A DNA stretch of 5,499 bases from URNF01 sp045649855 (GTDB lineage Bacteria; Bacillota; Clostridia; Oscillospirales; Acutalibacteraceae). Of the stretch, positions 5,095 to 5,499 are shown piece after piece (within the stretch, counting starts at the first letter, position 1; each line of letters begins with the position of its first letter). Under the pieces are notes generated by a model. It was not told the DNA's origin. It did no database searches and was given only the letters and a program-made list of their open reading frames with translations. The stretch spans positions 1 through 5,499 of the forward strand of contig JAZRQN010000140.1 in assembly GCA_045649855.1 (NCBI GenBank), written 5' to 3'. The position numbers were made by a program, and so were the translations under genes.

Positions 5095-5499
5095 TCGCAC
5101 CACCTGCCGATCTCGCGGATCAGCACAGAGGTCTGTTTTCTGAGCGAATCTTCGTTGTCGTCGTTATACAAAACATTGTCCGCGCGATCAAGATAAAACT
5201 GTTCGCTCGGCTGTGCCGCCATGCGCAGCAAAGCCGCCTGCTCGGTAATCTCATCACGGGACAGAATGCGTGTCAGCCGTACCTCTTTGGACGCCAGTAC
5301 CGCCACCGTCATATCGCATATCGCATCCAATTTCGCTTCAAACAGCAACGGTGCATCCAGTACCGCCACCTTTTCGCCGCATGCTTTCAGTCTTGCCAGT
5401 TCGGCATCCAACAACTCTTTAATGGCGGGGTGGGTGATCGCATTCAATTTCTCGGTGTTCTCGGGGGTGGAAAACGCAATCGCCGCCAACATTTTGCGG
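5091..5499 (-). CDS. coaE: Dephospho-CoA kinase, C-terminal two thirds
   Basis: The last enzyme of coenzyme A biosynthesis, which phosphorylates the ribose 3'-hydroxyl of dephospho-CoA with ATP. About 135 residues are visible from RKMLAAIAF to the TGA stop. The N-terminal part with the P loop lies beyond the right edge, since the family is about 200 residues long. Family blocks are AFSTPE, LNAITHP, the VAVLDAPLLFEA strand, the RLTRILSRD lid region and ALLRMAAQ. The methionine at 5492 is internal, not a start, because the reading frame is open to the edge and the family alignment continues upstream. The stop overlaps the ATG of the transglycosylase gene, so coaE is the first visible gene of the run ending at ispF. 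The promoter of that run is outside the window. Confidence 0.95.
   Translation of the reverse strand, partial: RKMLAAIAFSTPENTEKLNAITHPAIKELLDAELARLKACGEKVAVLDAPLLFEAKLDAICDMTVAVLASKEVRLTRILSRDEITEQAALLRMAAQPSEQFYLDRADNVLYNDDNEDSLRKQTSVLIREIGRWCE

Noticed and set aside
5095..5103. GTG 5103 or 5100 as start of the transglycosylase
   Set aside because: Both lie in or next to AGGTGG, which serves ATG 5094. That ATG forms a standard ATGA overlap with the coaE stop.

Overview
This window most likely comes from the chromosome of an endospore-forming Bacillota, probably a Clostridia of roughly balanced GC. The decisive marker is a complete spoIIA operon (spoIIAA-spoIIAB-sigF). Supporting signs are strong AGGAGG-type ribosome binding sites, a U-tract hairpin terminator, sigma-A type promoters and the MEP isoprenoid gene ispF. 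All genes lie on the minus strand, so transcription runs from high to low coordinates. The species cannot be named from this sequence alone.

Layout in transcription order. (1) Positions 5499 to 2624: a tightly packed run of coaE (its start lies beyond the window), a membrane-anchored lytic transglycosylase, an M18 aminopeptidase and ispF. The genes are coupled by ATGA or GTGA overlaps or a 12-base gap, and the run ends in a strong hairpin terminator at 2552-2591. (2) Positions 2623 to 2522: a short spacer holding that terminator and an exact Spo0A-box core. (3) Positions 2521 to 1108: spoIIAA, spoIIAB and sigF, joined by 4-base overlaps. SpoIIAB is the anti-sigma factor and kinase that holds sigma-F; SpoIIAA is its antagonist and phosphorylation target; sigma-F starts the forespore programme. 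(4) Positions 1069 to 167: a sugar phosphate isomerase/epimerase-like TIM barrel with its own good sigma-A promoter over the end of sigF. (5) Positions 161 to 1: a perfect-consensus sigma-A promoter with a full-consensus Spo0A box next to its -35, a 5'-terminal hairpin, and the first part of a tRNA-Leu-like gene. The tRNA match stops at the anticodon stem and gives way to a structured sequence that continues off the left edge.

Most protein genes are ordinary members of known families. The points worth a second look are the interrupted tRNA-Leu with its unusual promoter region, the short sigma-F without the usual N-terminal segment, and the position of the spoIIA control region against a terminator. 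No mobile element, CRISPR array or clearly new protein system is visible.
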